From assembly GCF_000685035.1 (NCBI RefSeq), contig NZ_BAYB01000007.1, forward strand, positions 1 through 64,000: a DNA stretch of 64,000 nucleotides, written 5' to 3'. A program made the translations under genes and the position numbers. Origin of the DNA: Paraburkholderia ferrariae NBRC 106233. GTDB taxonomy: Bacteria > Pseudomonadota > Gammaproteobacteria > Burkholderiales > Burkholderiaceae. Position 1 is the first letter of the stretch; every line of letters starts with the position of its first letter. Positions 43,794-52,759 of this stretch are shown piece after piece. The notes under the pieces were generated by a model. That model did not search any database and was not told the DNA's origin. It saw only the letters and a program-made list of their open reading frames with translations.

Positions 43794-44761
43794 GGACGCA
43801 CTCCAGCGGACTCGCCTAAGAATTGTTCTCTGTGCGGCTCGCTCACCGGCTTCAAATCCTGCTCCCAGCTGTCGAGTGCTGCTGTCAGATCGACCGTTCC
43901 GCCGAGCCGCTGAAGGGCAGAGTCCCAGAGGCTGTCGACGAGCTGTACCATTGGCGCATTCAGTCCCCGAGACTCTGCGAGTCTCTCGGCAATCCGCACA
44001 TCTTTGGCCATCAAAGCGAGTGCAAAGCCAGTTTGGTAGTCGTCAACTGCGACCTTGTTTTTCAACATGATCTCAGCCGCGAAGCTCTGTCCTGTCGATT
44101 GATTGAAGATGCCGACGGTCTTCGCAGCGTCGAGGCCGAAATGCTTCCCAATAATCATGGCCTCGCATGCCGACGCGTAGGCGGCCGCCGCTACAAAGTT
44201 GTTCAGCGCCTTCGTCATATGACCCGACCCAAGCGGACCCGTCTCGCAGACCGTGTCTCCCATGTCCTCCACGAGGGGCCGGGCCCGCGCGAGCGCCCCC
44301 GAATCATCGCCCCCTAGCATGATGACAAGTGCGCGTCCCGTCGTGGCATTCGAATTGCCCGGTGCGGAGCCGCTGAACGCCACCACCCGCTTTGAAACAG
44401 GCGCATCCAGGAGCGCCACGCCGCTTCTAGCAAGAATGGCACCGAGCTCACGCGTTCCAAACGGTTCCGAAGACGTCATGTCGATGGCGATGGTTCCGGG
44501 AGACAACGCCTTCTGGAATGCGCCATCCTGTGCTTCTAGCAGAACTTGACGGACGATCGGCCCCGTCGGCAACATAGTGACGACAAATTCGTTCGAAGCT
44601 ATGTCCGCGAGATTGATCGTGGAACGGCATCCTTGCCTGCGCGCAAAAGCCGTGGCACGGTTTGCGTCGATGTCGTAGACAGTGAGCTCGTGTCCCGCTG
44701 TTGCAACATTTTGGGCGATGGATTGTCCCATCGACCCTATACCAATGAAGCCGACACGCAT
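43781..44761 (-). CDS. 3-hydroxyisobutyrate dehydrogenase-family protein
   Basis: This beta-hydroxyacid dehydrogenase (326 aa) starts RVGFIGIGSMGQSIAQNVA, the family's GxGxMG cofactor motif. It carries DAPVSKRVVAFSGSAP near residue 125, where the usual DAPVSGG is altered. GSGHMTKALNNFVAAA near 175 contains the catalytic Lys with its N-N neighbourhood. I chose the ATG at 44761, six bases after GGAGG; an adjacent ATG at 44764 is too close. It probably oxidises a hydroxy acid in the same pathway as the SDR. The altered DAPVS region may indicate a different substrate. Confidence 0.82.
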   Translation of the reverse strand: MRVGFIGIGSMGQSIAQNVATAGHELTVYDIDANRATAFARRQGCRSTINLADIASNEFVVTMLPTGPIVRQVLLEAQDGAFQKALSPGTIAIDMTSSEPFGTRELGAILARSGVALLDAPVSKRVVAFSGSAPGNSNATTGRALVIMLGGDDSGALARARPLVEDMGDTVCETGPLGSGHMTKALNNFVAAAAYASACEAMIIGKHFGLDAAKTVGIFNQSTGQSFAAEIMLKNKVAVDDYQTGFALALMAKDVRIAERLAESRGLNAPMVQLVDSLWDSALQRLGGTVDLTAALDSWEQDLKPVSEPHREQFLGESAGVRPWPV

Positions 44762-45123
44762 CATGCACCTCCCTTGCGACTTTCGCATCCGATTGCCAAT
44801 GAGCCATCAGGCCGGTAGTTCTCCACCTTGAAATGAAACACCTGCGGGTGCAGCCTTGTGGGGAGATTTGCAACGTCCTGAAGAACGGCCAAACCCTCTC
44901 GCGTAGTGAACGCCTTCTTCATAGCATCTTCGTCAGGAAAATCTGCCTCATAGACGCAGACCAGATTGGATGGCCCGGAACCAAAACCCTTCACGTCAAA
45001 CTGATAACGGCAGGCCAGCATACCGGGCGTAAGCGCCGCGATCGGCATGTGGACCTCCTGGTAATACCGGCGGAAGGCACTTGGGTCATCCGGTAGAGGG
45101 TGAAGAACGATAAGACGATGCAC
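44761..45123 (-). CDS. EthD-domain protein
   Basis: This small protein (120 aa) has the dimeric alpha/beta-barrel pattern of the EthD family: LIVLHPLPDDPSAFRRYYQE at the start with VHMPIAALTPGM after it, and a central NLVCVYEADFPDEDAMKKAF. Such proteins include lactone- and quinone-handling enzymes and ether-degradation accessory proteins; no reaction is claimed. The start is GTG with AAAGGAGA upstream. Its stop overlaps the start of the HIBADH-family gene. It follows the MFS transporter in a four-gene operon. Confidence 0.78.
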   Translation of the reverse strand: MHRLIVLHPLPDDPSAFRRYYQEVHMPIAALTPGMLACRYQFDVKGFGSGPSNLVCVYEADFPDEDAMKKAFTTREGLAVLQDVANLPTRLHPQVFHFKVENYRPDGSLAIGCESRKGGA

Positions 45124-45171
45124 TGTTGTCTCCTTTGCTGGCGAAAAGTCGGTAGGCGCTATTCGGCTGCT

Positions 45172-46482
45172 TCAGCAACTGAAAGGCCGCTGATGTGTCT
45201 GGGGTTTGACTGAGGACGCCCGCATGACGATAAGAAGAACGATCGATAGGACTGAACACATGGCCATCGTGAAGAGCGCGGCTTTAAAGTCTCCCGTCGA
45301 ATCGACGACGAGCCCGAACAGATAGGGTCCCGCAAACCCGCCGAGATTGCCGACGGAAGTAATGATTGCAAAGCCGACGGCAGTTGCCGTTCCTGTGAGG
45401 ACAAGTGGGGGCAGCTTCCAGAAAGACACATAGAAGGACATTTGTCCAATGGTTGCAACGCTCAGGGCAAGCAGTGACCACGCAGAGGTCTTTAGGTAAG
45501 ACACCGCGATCAACCCTGCGACAATAAGCGACAGTGCAGTAACTGAGGACCGGTATGGGGTGACCTCTCGGTCAGCCCATACGCCCCAAAGGATGACTCC
45601 AACCACCGCCGGCAAGAAGATTGCGCCGGATAGTAGGCCCGGCGGCAGCCCTTTATAGGCGATCGTCTTCACGACCTGAGGAGCAAAGAAAGATATGGCG
45701 TAGGCACTAGCCGTGAAGGCGAAGAGGATCAGGCACAAGAGGAGCACTCGCCCGCTCTTGAAGGCATAGAAGATCGAATGATGTGCCGGATCGCGGTAAA
45801 CGGCATCTTCGCGCTCCAACGTCGTAAGCAACCATTCGCGTTCGACCGGACGCAGCCAAGATGCCGTACGCGGCGAATCGCACAGGAAACACATCGCGAG
45901 GAGACCGGAAATAATTGAAGGAATGCCCTCCAGCAAGAACAGCCAACGCCAGCCAGAGATACCCAACGTCCCGTCCAGCTTTAAGATGAAGTCGGACACC
46001 GGCCCCCCAATGACAAAGGCGATCGGCATCGCGATGACGAATTGAGCCATGATCCGGCCGCGATAGCGTCGAGGGAACCAATAGGTCATATAGATAAACA
46101 TCCCCGCAGAAAATCCGCTCTCAGCTATACCAAGCAGCAAACGCATGCCAATGAAACTCGACGGCCCGACAATAAATGCGGTGGCAGTCGAAACCACTCC
46201 CCAACTCAATACGATGCGCCCGATCCAGACTCGGGCGCCGATTTTCTGCAACATGAGATTGCTGGGAACTTCGAAGAGAAAATATCCGGCGAAGAAGATT
46301 CCGCTCGCAAATCCAAAGACCGAGGCGGTCAGGCCCAAGTCTTTCATCATGTGCGGCGCAGCGAATCCGATATTAACCCGATCGAGAAAATTCAAGAAAA
46401 GGAGAATTCCCATCTGAATTGGAAGGTGCCGAAAAACTTTCTGCATCGCTTGGCGCTCGATGTCTTTAATGTCTTCAATCAT
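45172..46482 (-). CDS. MFS transporter (anion:cation symporter family)
   Basis: This twelve-helix transporter (436 aa) is of the ACS group, which takes up organic acids such as hexuronates, tartrate and phthalate. Helix 1 holds LLFLNFLDRVNIGFAAPHM. Further family motifs are FFAGYFLFEVPSNLMLQKIG near residue 65, YWFPRRYRGR near 135 and GWRWLFLLEGIPSI near 175. It heads the operon MFS-EthD-HIBADH-SDR. The ATG has GGAGA upstream. It is divergent from an AraC regulator, likely its activator. Confidence 0.88.
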   Translation of the reverse strand: MIEDIKDIERQAMQKVFRHLPIQMGILLFLNFLDRVNIGFAAPHMMKDLGLTASVFGFASGIFFAGYFLFEVPSNLMLQKIGARVWIGRIVLSWGVVSTATAFIVGPSSFIGMRLLLGIAESGFSAGMFIYMTYWFPRRYRGRIMAQFVIAMPIAFVIGGPVSDFILKLDGTLGISGWRWLFLLEGIPSIISGLLAMCFLCDSPRTASWLRPVEREWLLTTLEREDAVYRDPAHHSIFYAFKSGRVLLLCLILFAFTASAYAISFFAPQVVKTIAYKGLPPGLLSGAIFLPAVVGVILWGVWADREVTPYRSSVTALSLIVAGLIAVSYLKTSAWSLLALSVATIGQMSFYVSFWKLPPLVLTGTATAVGFAIITSVGNLGGFAGPYLFGLVVDSTGDFKAALFTMAMCSVLSIVLLIVMRASSVKPQTHQRPFSC

Positions 46483-47056
46483 CGACTATCTCCTAAATGC
46501 CATCTGCGTGACGCTTCTTTATACGAATTAAGCTATACGGCTCCTTGATGAAGGGCAGGATATACTCCGACCGGAGCACGTGTCTTTTTCTCGAGTGCCA
46601 AAAACTTGTCACCAAGTGCCTATTTCGGTCCGGCATGTGACTGGAAGGAACGTCAGCCGATAAAGGCCACCGGGGCGAGAAGAATTTTTTTGTCTGCAAG
46701 CGCAAAGCTGAGCGCAACCTGGGTTGATTCAAACGGTACGGGACTTTCGCATGGTGAGGACTAGGGTGCTTCTTCGCATACTCGACAGATCTGGCCGCGT
46801 TTCGGAACATGCTGGATGAATGTTTCACACGATCCGCTGCCTCCGATCTTCATCCGCAATAACCCTAATTGTTCCGGTGGGTACCGCTTCCATAATAGTG
46901 GTAGCTAACAAAATGGAACAGTTGACCAAGTTCCGTCGTGCACCGGTAGAATTCCCCACTCGTTTCTTGGATCCGTCATCTTGTGTCTTCCCTATTCGCA
47001 GACGGACGATGACTAGGGGTGCTCAGTGCTTCGATCAAAAAGGATTCGGCTCAAGA

Positions 47057-48010
47057 ATGCTGACGCAATTCTCCACAAGGTGTGTGCCTCCGTCTGACCG
47101 AGCGGAGGCGTGGTCGGAGGCGATCTCATCCATCTGCGGCCCTTTCACAACGTCGTACGGTACAGGTACCGTCGACGCAGAGATCGATTTGCACAGATTC
47201 GGTGGCTTGACCTGTGCTCGAGTGAAGCACAATTTTCCAGAACTGAACCGAACGCGGCGCGACGTGGCGCATCTTGATCCGGGCTTGGTCTACCTCGTTC
47301 TTCAAATGGTCGGCCACTGCCGGATCGAACAAGGTAGCCACGACATCAGTCTCGGGCCAGGAGAACTCACTCTCCTACAATCTGGACGACCATGCCGTCT
47401 GCTCTTTCAGGGGGGATCCTTTCAGATCCCGCTCCATATCCCCCTGCGGCTGATCGAAGCCGATACACGTGTGCGGCTCCCGATAGGCACCGTGATCAGT
47501 GGACCGCTGGCCGGATTGATTGGTGCCTACATCAGTACGATCTTGAGTGACAAGCAAGTTTGTAACACCAACGAAATCGATGCCGTCGAGCGCAGCTTGA
47601 TTCTCCTTCTGGGAAGCGTTCGAATCGCCGAGCCCGCATTGAGTGCGCCGATTCAAAAACGGCCCAACGGCACCGAGCTTCGTTCATCCGTTAAAGACTA
47701 CCTTGAAGCTCAGTTGTGCGATCCTAACCTTTCACCGGAGAAGATCGCGCGGGGATTGGGGATGTCCGTTCGCAATCTACACCGGCTCTTTGCCAAATCC
47801 GGGACAACGGTTATGAGTGAGGTTCTTCGTATGCGTCTTGCGCGATGCGCTAACGACCTCGTCCGAAGCGAACGCGATGCTCCAAGCATCACCGAGATCT
47901 GTTTCCGTTGGGGATTCAACGATTCGGCGAATTTCAGCCGAGCCTTCAAATGTGCATTCGGCATACCTCCTCGCGAATACCGTTTAGGGTGGCTGACGCA
48001 ACCGCAGTAG
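47057..48010 (+). CDS. AraC-family transcriptional regulator
   Basis: This AraC/XylS-type regulator (317 aa) has an N-terminal AraC-binding-like domain and a C-terminal double helix-turn-helix. The second part reads LSPEKIARGLGMSVRNLHRL near residue 230 and SITEICFRWGFNDSANFSRA then FKCAFGIPPREYR near 280. The N-terminal FSTRCVPPSDRAEAWSEAIS resembles FeaR-like proteins. I prefer the ATG at 47057; an upstream ATG at 47009 and a longer frame to 46820 are possible. It is divergent from the MFS/EthD/HIBADH/SDR operon and is likely to control it. Confidence 0.85.
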   Translation: MLTQFSTRCVPPSDRAEAWSEAISSICGPFTTSYGTGTVDAEIDLHRFGGLTCARVKHNFPELNRTRRDVAHLDPGLVYLVLQMVGHCRIEQGSHDISLGPGELTLLQSGRPCRLLFQGGSFQIPLHIPLRLIEADTRVRLPIGTVISGPLAGLIGAYISTILSDKQVCNTNEIDAVERSLILLLGSVRIAEPALSAPIQKRPNGTELRSSVKDYLEAQLCDPNLSPEKIARGLGMSVRNLHRLFAKSGTTVMSEVLRMRLARCANDLVRSERDAPSITEICFRWGFNDSANFSRAFKCAFGIPPREYRLGWLTQPQ

Positions 48011-48569
48011 TGCGCGACGCATATGACGCAGGGAGCCGAAGAAAGCGCGGCGGTACGGATGTCTCGCTCGAAAAGGCCCGCGCAGCCTGCAAGCCAGCTG
48101 GGCGTCCGTTGTGCGACACGGCGATGGTGCACCGAGCTGTCCTTCCTTTCAATGCCTCGCTGGGTAATTTCGCGGACGGCCAGCCGAGACAGTAGTAGGG
48201 ATCGATGTGGTTCGCTTTGCAAGTTCAAGCCTATGCCGCATGCGACATAAGGCCGCCGCGAGGACACGGGGAGGGACTGGCGCTGGCCTGCGCACCGGCG
48301 ATGGCGTCTGCAAACAGGCCGCCAGAGCGGTCAGGGGGATTTCCATAACGGAGTAATGGGCGCTTGCCTGGGTCGCTGCATGCGGGCGAACGTGCGGCTG
48401 CAATCATGAGTCTCATCCGCTCTGCGCGACTGAATGGGCACGAACGCCACGTGTGTCTGAAAGACATCCTGACACGCTTGCCGACACACGGCGTAAGCGA
48501 CATTGCAGCATTGCTGCCTCAAAAATGACAACCTCTCACGTCTGCCGCGTAGCCCTCCCCTCGTCAAGG
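48011..48569. other. Intergenic stretch without a supported gene
   Basis: About 560 bases after the AraC gene. No frame shows recognisable motifs. It leads into the ABC ATPase relic. Confidence 0.45.
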
Positions 48570-49040
48570 CGGGGTCGCCAGTCGCTTACTTCAGCTCTGG
48601 CAAATCGGTGACTTTAAACTGCATTTCTCGCCACCTTGGCACGCGTGACGGTTGACGATGTACCGGTAACGAAGCGCCAGCCGAACTTCACCTATCTTTT
48701 TCAGCAACCGCGACTTCTACCATGGCACGCGGTACGGGAGAACCAGCGCTTTGGGCTGGGCGCCGAGACGGGCAAGCATGCCGCATACGATGATTAGCGC
48801 ATACACGATGTGCTAGAGCTTGTGAATTTGAGCGGGTACGAAGGCTTCTATCGGTACCGGATTTCAGCGGGATGCAGCATCGCCTGGGATCGCGCACTTA
48901 TTCGTGGTTCGTATTTTTTCTGGTTGACGAGCCGATCGGCGTGCTCGACGAAGTGGCTGTCAGGCGGGTGCGTGCCGAGGTCGTCAAAGCATTCATCGCT
49001 GCCTGTCGTCACCGTCGTGCTTTCGACCCGTAGTTTCCTG
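48570..49040 (+). pseudogene. ABC transporter ATPase (SsuB/TauB-like) relic
   Basis: Shifted frames preserve SSGKSVTLNCIS (a damaged Walker A, about 48594), VTVDDVPVTKRQPNFTYLFQ with QPRLLPWHAVREN (Q-loop region, about 48650-48740), and VLELVNLSGYEGFYRYRISA (about 48810). LVDEPIGVLDEVAVRRVRAE with VVKAFIAACRH (Walker B/D-loop region, about 48925-49010) follows after a frameshift. The order is that of nitrate/sulfonate-type import ATPases. The signature region and many residues are damaged. Its last part overlaps the end of the hydrolase gene on the other strand. A similar ATPase, apparently intact, is cut by the window edge at 63780. Confidence 0.72.
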
Positions 49041-49868
49041 CTCCAGACCGTCTTGAAACGAGGTGACTAGTCGGAAGAAGGTCTCTGGATCATCCCTGAA
49101 TGGCAGGCTGCCACATCGATTCATGATATGAAAGTGTGAGCGCGCCTGTCCGGCGCGGGCAATATTGAATAGCGCAAGCAGGTGGTCGGCCGACACGAGC
49201 GCATCGTCCGTGGTGGCAATCACCTGGATCGGTACACTCAAGCCTGCTCCGCGCGCGCATTGATAGAAGCGTGCCTTAGCCTCGGCCACGCTAGCGAGGA
49301 ACTTCCGCGCCCCTCCTGAACGTGCCCAACGCAGGGCTGACTGATGCGCGGCCCCGGCGCTCGTCTGCAGCGCGGCCGCGACCAGTGTATTGCCGATGGC
49401 AAGCGGGCTATAGGATAACCGTTCAAAGGCCCAGCGCTGCGAGTCGCTTGACCAGCGCGGCTCGGGGGGATGAAGCAGGGTCAGATTGTCGACCCCATCA
49501 CCGCTTGGCGCAGCCCAAGCACTCGACACGATGGTGAGGCTGGCGACGCGCTCTGGTTGATCTATTGCTAGTAATAAGCCGACCAAACCAGCGAGATCAT
49601 GCGTGACCAGATGTACGCTGCCGAGCGACTGCTCGTCGAGATGATCGATTACAGCGGCTGCCAAGTCGGTCATAGTCAATGTGTCGCCGATCCGACGACC
49701 AGTTCCGCATCCAGGAAGATCGACGGTAAGCGACGGACGCTCGGAGCGGAAGCGGCGCAGCACGTCGCCCCACACATGCGCGCCTGCGCAGTAGGGTGAG
49801 ACGCCGGGCAGGTTCGCCTGAATGAACAGCGAAGCGATCGATCGTGGTAGCACCTGCGCAGTAGTCAT
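48993..49868 (-). CDS. Alpha/beta hydrolase with Asp in the nucleophile position
   Basis: This alpha/beta-hydrolase-fold protein (291 aa) has the nucleophile elbow HLVTHDLAGLVGLLLA near residue 90, with Asp where esterases have Ser. That H-D-x-x-G pattern is typical of haloalkane dehalogenases and epoxide hydrolases. Other segments are SLTVDLPGCGTGRRIGDTLT near 48 and the C-terminal FHIMNRCGSLPFRDDPETFF, where the usual GH motif reads RCG. The loss of a clear catalytic His raises doubt about activity. The ATG overlaps the stop of the upstream hydrolase. The C-terminal tail (GRKHDGDDRQR) runs into the opposite-strand ABC relic and may not be original. Confidence 0.72.
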   Translation of the reverse strand: MTTAQVLPRSIASLFIQANLPGVSPYCAGAHVWGDVLRRFRSERPSLTVDLPGCGTGRRIGDTLTMTDLAAAVIDHLDEQSLGSVHLVTHDLAGLVGLLLAIDQPERVASLTIVSSAWAAPSGDGVDNLTLLHPPEPRWSSDSQRWAFERLSYSPLAIGNTLVAAALQTSAGAAHQSALRWARSGGARKFLASVAEAKARFYQCARGAGLSVPIQVIATTDDALVSADHLLALFNIARAGQARSHFHIMNRCGSLPFRDDPETFFRLVTSFQDGLEQETTGRKHDGDDRQR

Positions 49869-50794
49869 TGTGGGCTCCGGCAACTCTCGATGAAGCGATG
49901 CAGCAGAGCGTTGAAGCGCTGGGGATGCTCGCGAAAGGTGAAATGGCCAGCGTCGTTGATGATGCTGAAGGTTGTGCGACGCTCGTGTGCCCGGATCATC
50001 TCGAATAGCGCCAGCCCGCGTTCGATCTGCACGGTCTTGTCGTTGGCACCCCAGACGATCTGAGTGGGCCGTTGCAGCCGGCCATCGGCGATCCATTGCA
50101 AGGTTTCGCGTTTCATGCGGCTCAGTTGCGGCGCGAAGAGGCTGTTGCCGAGCAGTTCGTCAGAAAATTTTTTAACGCCGACCTGGTACTGTGGCAATGC
50201 CAATACTTCCATGATTGCGTCGACCCATTCCTCGGTCACATGGTCCGGTCGCGCGCAGTAGGTTTGGTATACCCAGCGCGCCGCGTCACGCGAGCCCTTC
50301 GGGAAGGGAGGCATTGCAAGTACGACTTCGTTGAGTCCCACGCCGGGACACAACGTGCCACTGCTGCAAATGGTCAGCGAACGCACGCGCTGAGAAATTT
50401 CCAGTGCGATACGGGCAGCCGCGAAGCCGCCCCGTGAGTGGCCTACGACGTGGAACGGGGATAGATCGAGCCTCTCTATCAATGCGATCGCGTGCGCGAC
50501 AACGGCTGCCATCGTGTAGTCCGCGTTCCGTATGGGGGGCGCAGTGTGGCCTTGACCAAGTTTATCGAATGCGATTACGCGATGATGCTTCGCCAGTTCC
50601 AGGATGTTTCGGCTCCAGACGAATGCGCTGGACGCCGAGTCCGCACTGCCGAAATTGCCGCCATAGATGAGCACAATCGTCTCGGGTCCCGTGCCCTGAT
50701 CGTAATATCGGGTCTGCACGCCATTGACGTCGATATTGCGTGGCGGGGGCAAACCTTCAGCCCAGTCTGAAGCGCGCGCAGTTTCCTGGTTCAT
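49865..50794 (-). CDS. Alpha/beta hydrolase, meta-cleavage-product hydrolase-like
   Basis: This alpha/beta hydrolase (309 aa) resembles C-C bond hydrolases of aromatic pathways (BphD/MhpC type) and related esterases. The oxyanion region is IVLIYGGNFGSADSASSAFV near residue 40, and the nucleophile elbow is FHVVGHSRGGFAAA near 115 with Ser. The acidic residue lies in VWGANDKTVQIERG near 250, and the catalytic His in NDAGHFTFREHPQRF near 280. It would hydrolyse a ring-fission product or ester. It overlaps the next hydrolase as ATGA, forming a pair. The promoter region contains MarR-like box 8. Confidence 0.82.
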   Translation of the reverse strand: MNQETARASDWAEGLPPPRNIDVNGVQTRYYDQGTGPETIVLIYGGNFGSADSASSAFVWSRNILELAKHHRVIAFDKLGQGHTAPPIRNADYTMAAVVAHAIALIERLDLSPFHVVGHSRGGFAAARIALEISQRVRSLTICSSGTLCPGVGLNEVVLAMPPFPKGSRDAARWVYQTYCARPDHVTEEWVDAIMEVLALPQYQVGVKKFSDELLGNSLFAPQLSRMKRETLQWIADGRLQRPTQIVWGANDKTVQIERGLALFEMIRAHERRTTFSIINDAGHFTFREHPQRFNALLHRFIESCRSPQ

Positions 50795-51693
50795 GTCATC
50801 TCCTGTGAAGCGGCAGCCTCACGGTGCACGGAATCGACGGTTTGCGTTCGGTGCGGCGGTAGCCTCTAGCGGCTGGAGCGGAGGCTACGTAGTCAACTGT
50901 GTTGACATAGCAGGATGGGCAGGCAGCCTACAGTGCGTGGGCGGTTTTTCCGAAGAGGGGGCGTATGGCCCGGAAGTTTCGGAAAGCGTTGACGGACACG
51001 ACAGCAACCACCTACGGTTGCTGGTGTCATGATGGTCCGATTGGCCGGATGGATGCGTTATTTCGAGTCGCAATCGCCAGTACTTGCACTCGCGACCGCG
51101 CGCAGATAGGGGAGCATTCATAGCATAAATTCGATCTCTAATGATGCAGCCGCCATTCTCTGTCCAAAGCACGCGTTAGGTGATTGGGGGAATCACTTAC
51201 GGTGTACCTGTCCGAATACATTACTATTTATTTTTTTGAGGCCAGTGCAGGGCATCGCAGTAAATCGCATAATGTTTGCGCTGCGAAACATGATTCTGTC
51301 CGGCTAACTCGAACGCAGCAATTGATCGTCAAGAGGAAGGTGACATATACAATCAAAGGCCCTTCGTCGGCCCAGACACAGTGATATTGCCCGCCAGCCA
51401 ACCCCGATAGAAAACCGCCTGGATGATCCGGGCGCAGCAGGAACGTCAGGCCGTGTCCCACGCGCTGCGTCGGCGCAAATTCAGCCGTGCCGACGCGCTC
51501 TCGGTCGAACACTTGCGCTATAACCGGCAAACCGAGTAGCACTTTCCGGGACGCTCAAGGAGATGGATTCCCTTCGCTCAACGGCCAGCATTCCATTTCC
51601 GTGACGATAGTTGTCGAAGTTAGTATGGCATAGAAAGCGCTCGGGGCTTTCATAACCATCCAAAGCTTAAAGCAATACTGACAGGAGGCGGCA
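50795..51693. other. Stretch with unassigned coding remnant
   Basis: About 900 bases. On the minus strand near 51390-51540 one frame reads FAPTQRVGHGLTFLLRPDHP then GGFLSGLAGGQYHCVWADEG, which looks like real coding sequence from a family I could not name. A neighbouring frame carries HTNFDNYRHGNGMLAVERRE (about 51560-51630). Both appear to be pieces of one broken gene. MarR-like box 8 is also here. Confidence 0.4.
51128..51144. promoter_or_regulatory. MarR-like operator box 8 (hydrolase pair)
   Basis: AATTCGA-TC-TCTAATGA lies about 335 bases upstream of the hydrolase pair. One arm is weak, so this is the least certain of the boxes along with box 5. Confidence 0.42.
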
Positions 51694-52388
51694 GATGAAC
51701 GAGAAGGGCGTGGTCAGACTGGTGCCCCGGTGGCAATCGTTTACCGCAATCGACGGACGGACGCAGCCTCGGTCGTGCAGGAAGTGGAGCAAACAGGCAG
51801 ACGTGCGCTTGCCATTTGCGCTGATGTTTCTATCGAAGCAGAGGTACTCCGCGCGTTCGAAGTAGTCGATCGCACGTTCGGGCGACTCGCAGGGCTTGTC
51901 AACAATGCCGCGACGAACGGTGGCCCCGCGCGCGTGGCGGATGTTTCTCGCGAGCAACTCGAAGTGACCATGGCGACTAACTTGATTGGGCCCTTTCTCT
52001 GTTGTCGCGAGGCTGTGCGCCGGATGTCGACCGCGCTTCAAGGGCGAGTGGGGCGATCGTCAATATATCCTGTATTGCAGCGCGTATAGGTAGTTCGAAC
52101 GTTTGGGTACACTATGCCGCATCAACAGGCGCGCTTGAGACGATGTCGCTTGGGCTCGAAACTGAAGTTGCGAGCAAGGGTATCCGCGTTAACGTCGTGC
52201 GCTGCGGCGTGATCGACACTGAGATACACGCAGGGCACGGCGAGGACCGCCTCGAGGCTCTGCTGTCGAAAGTCCCTATGCGTCGTATGGGGACGCCAGA
52301 CGAGGCCGCCGACGCTGTTGCCTATCTATTGGCCCTCGGCGCTTCTTATGTCACGGGCTCGATGATCGACGTGGGGGGCGGACTATAA
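51694..52388 (+). pseudogene. Short-chain dehydrogenase/reductase pseudogene
   Basis: The 5' end lacks the TGxxxGxG cofactor motif: after a few codons the frame enters GAPVAIVYRNRRTDAASVVQ. It continues through LVNNAATNGGPARVADVSRE and a second half in a shifted frame with SGAIVNISCIAARIG, VHYAASTGALETMSLGLETE (where the catalytic Y-x3-K reads YAAST), VNVVRCGVID and SYVTGSMIDVGGGL. The frameshift is at about 52030. It is inactive on three counts: missing cofactor loop, frameshift and lost catalytic Lys. Confidence 0.78.
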
Positions 52389-52759
52389 CTTAAGGTCATC
52401 GTCGGACAGGACTGGTTCGGCGTCCGACGCTAGCCCACCTTGAAAGGTGCACGAGCCAGACGATATTTAGTTTCTCGATCGAGAGGAAGGGCGCCTCCTC
52501 CGTGCAGCAAGTATTTTCTGTTCCTTGCCCGCGGACCTCTTGGATCTTCGACAGGGGCTGCGAATTGCGCGACGGACGGATCGCGAAACCTGCGCATGGC
52601 CGCATGAGTAACGCGAACAAGTGCGGCAACTTCAATTCGATGCTGCGTGAGTGGCACATTTTTGTAGCGCAATATCGATCGGGTGTATTGGAGAACCGGA
52701 CGGTTCAGTTTCAATATGACCGCATGCTGGGCATCTACCCTCACGGAAATCCCCGTAAT
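52389..52759. other. Intergenic stretch without a supported gene
   Basis: Between the SDR pseudogene and the transposase relic. The open frame at 52502 has no recognisable domain. Confidence 0.4.

Noticed and set aside
46910..46940. GGAACAG ... GTTCC near the AraC gene as a fourth GGAACAG operator
   Set aside because: The spacing between arms and the second arm do not match the other three sites.
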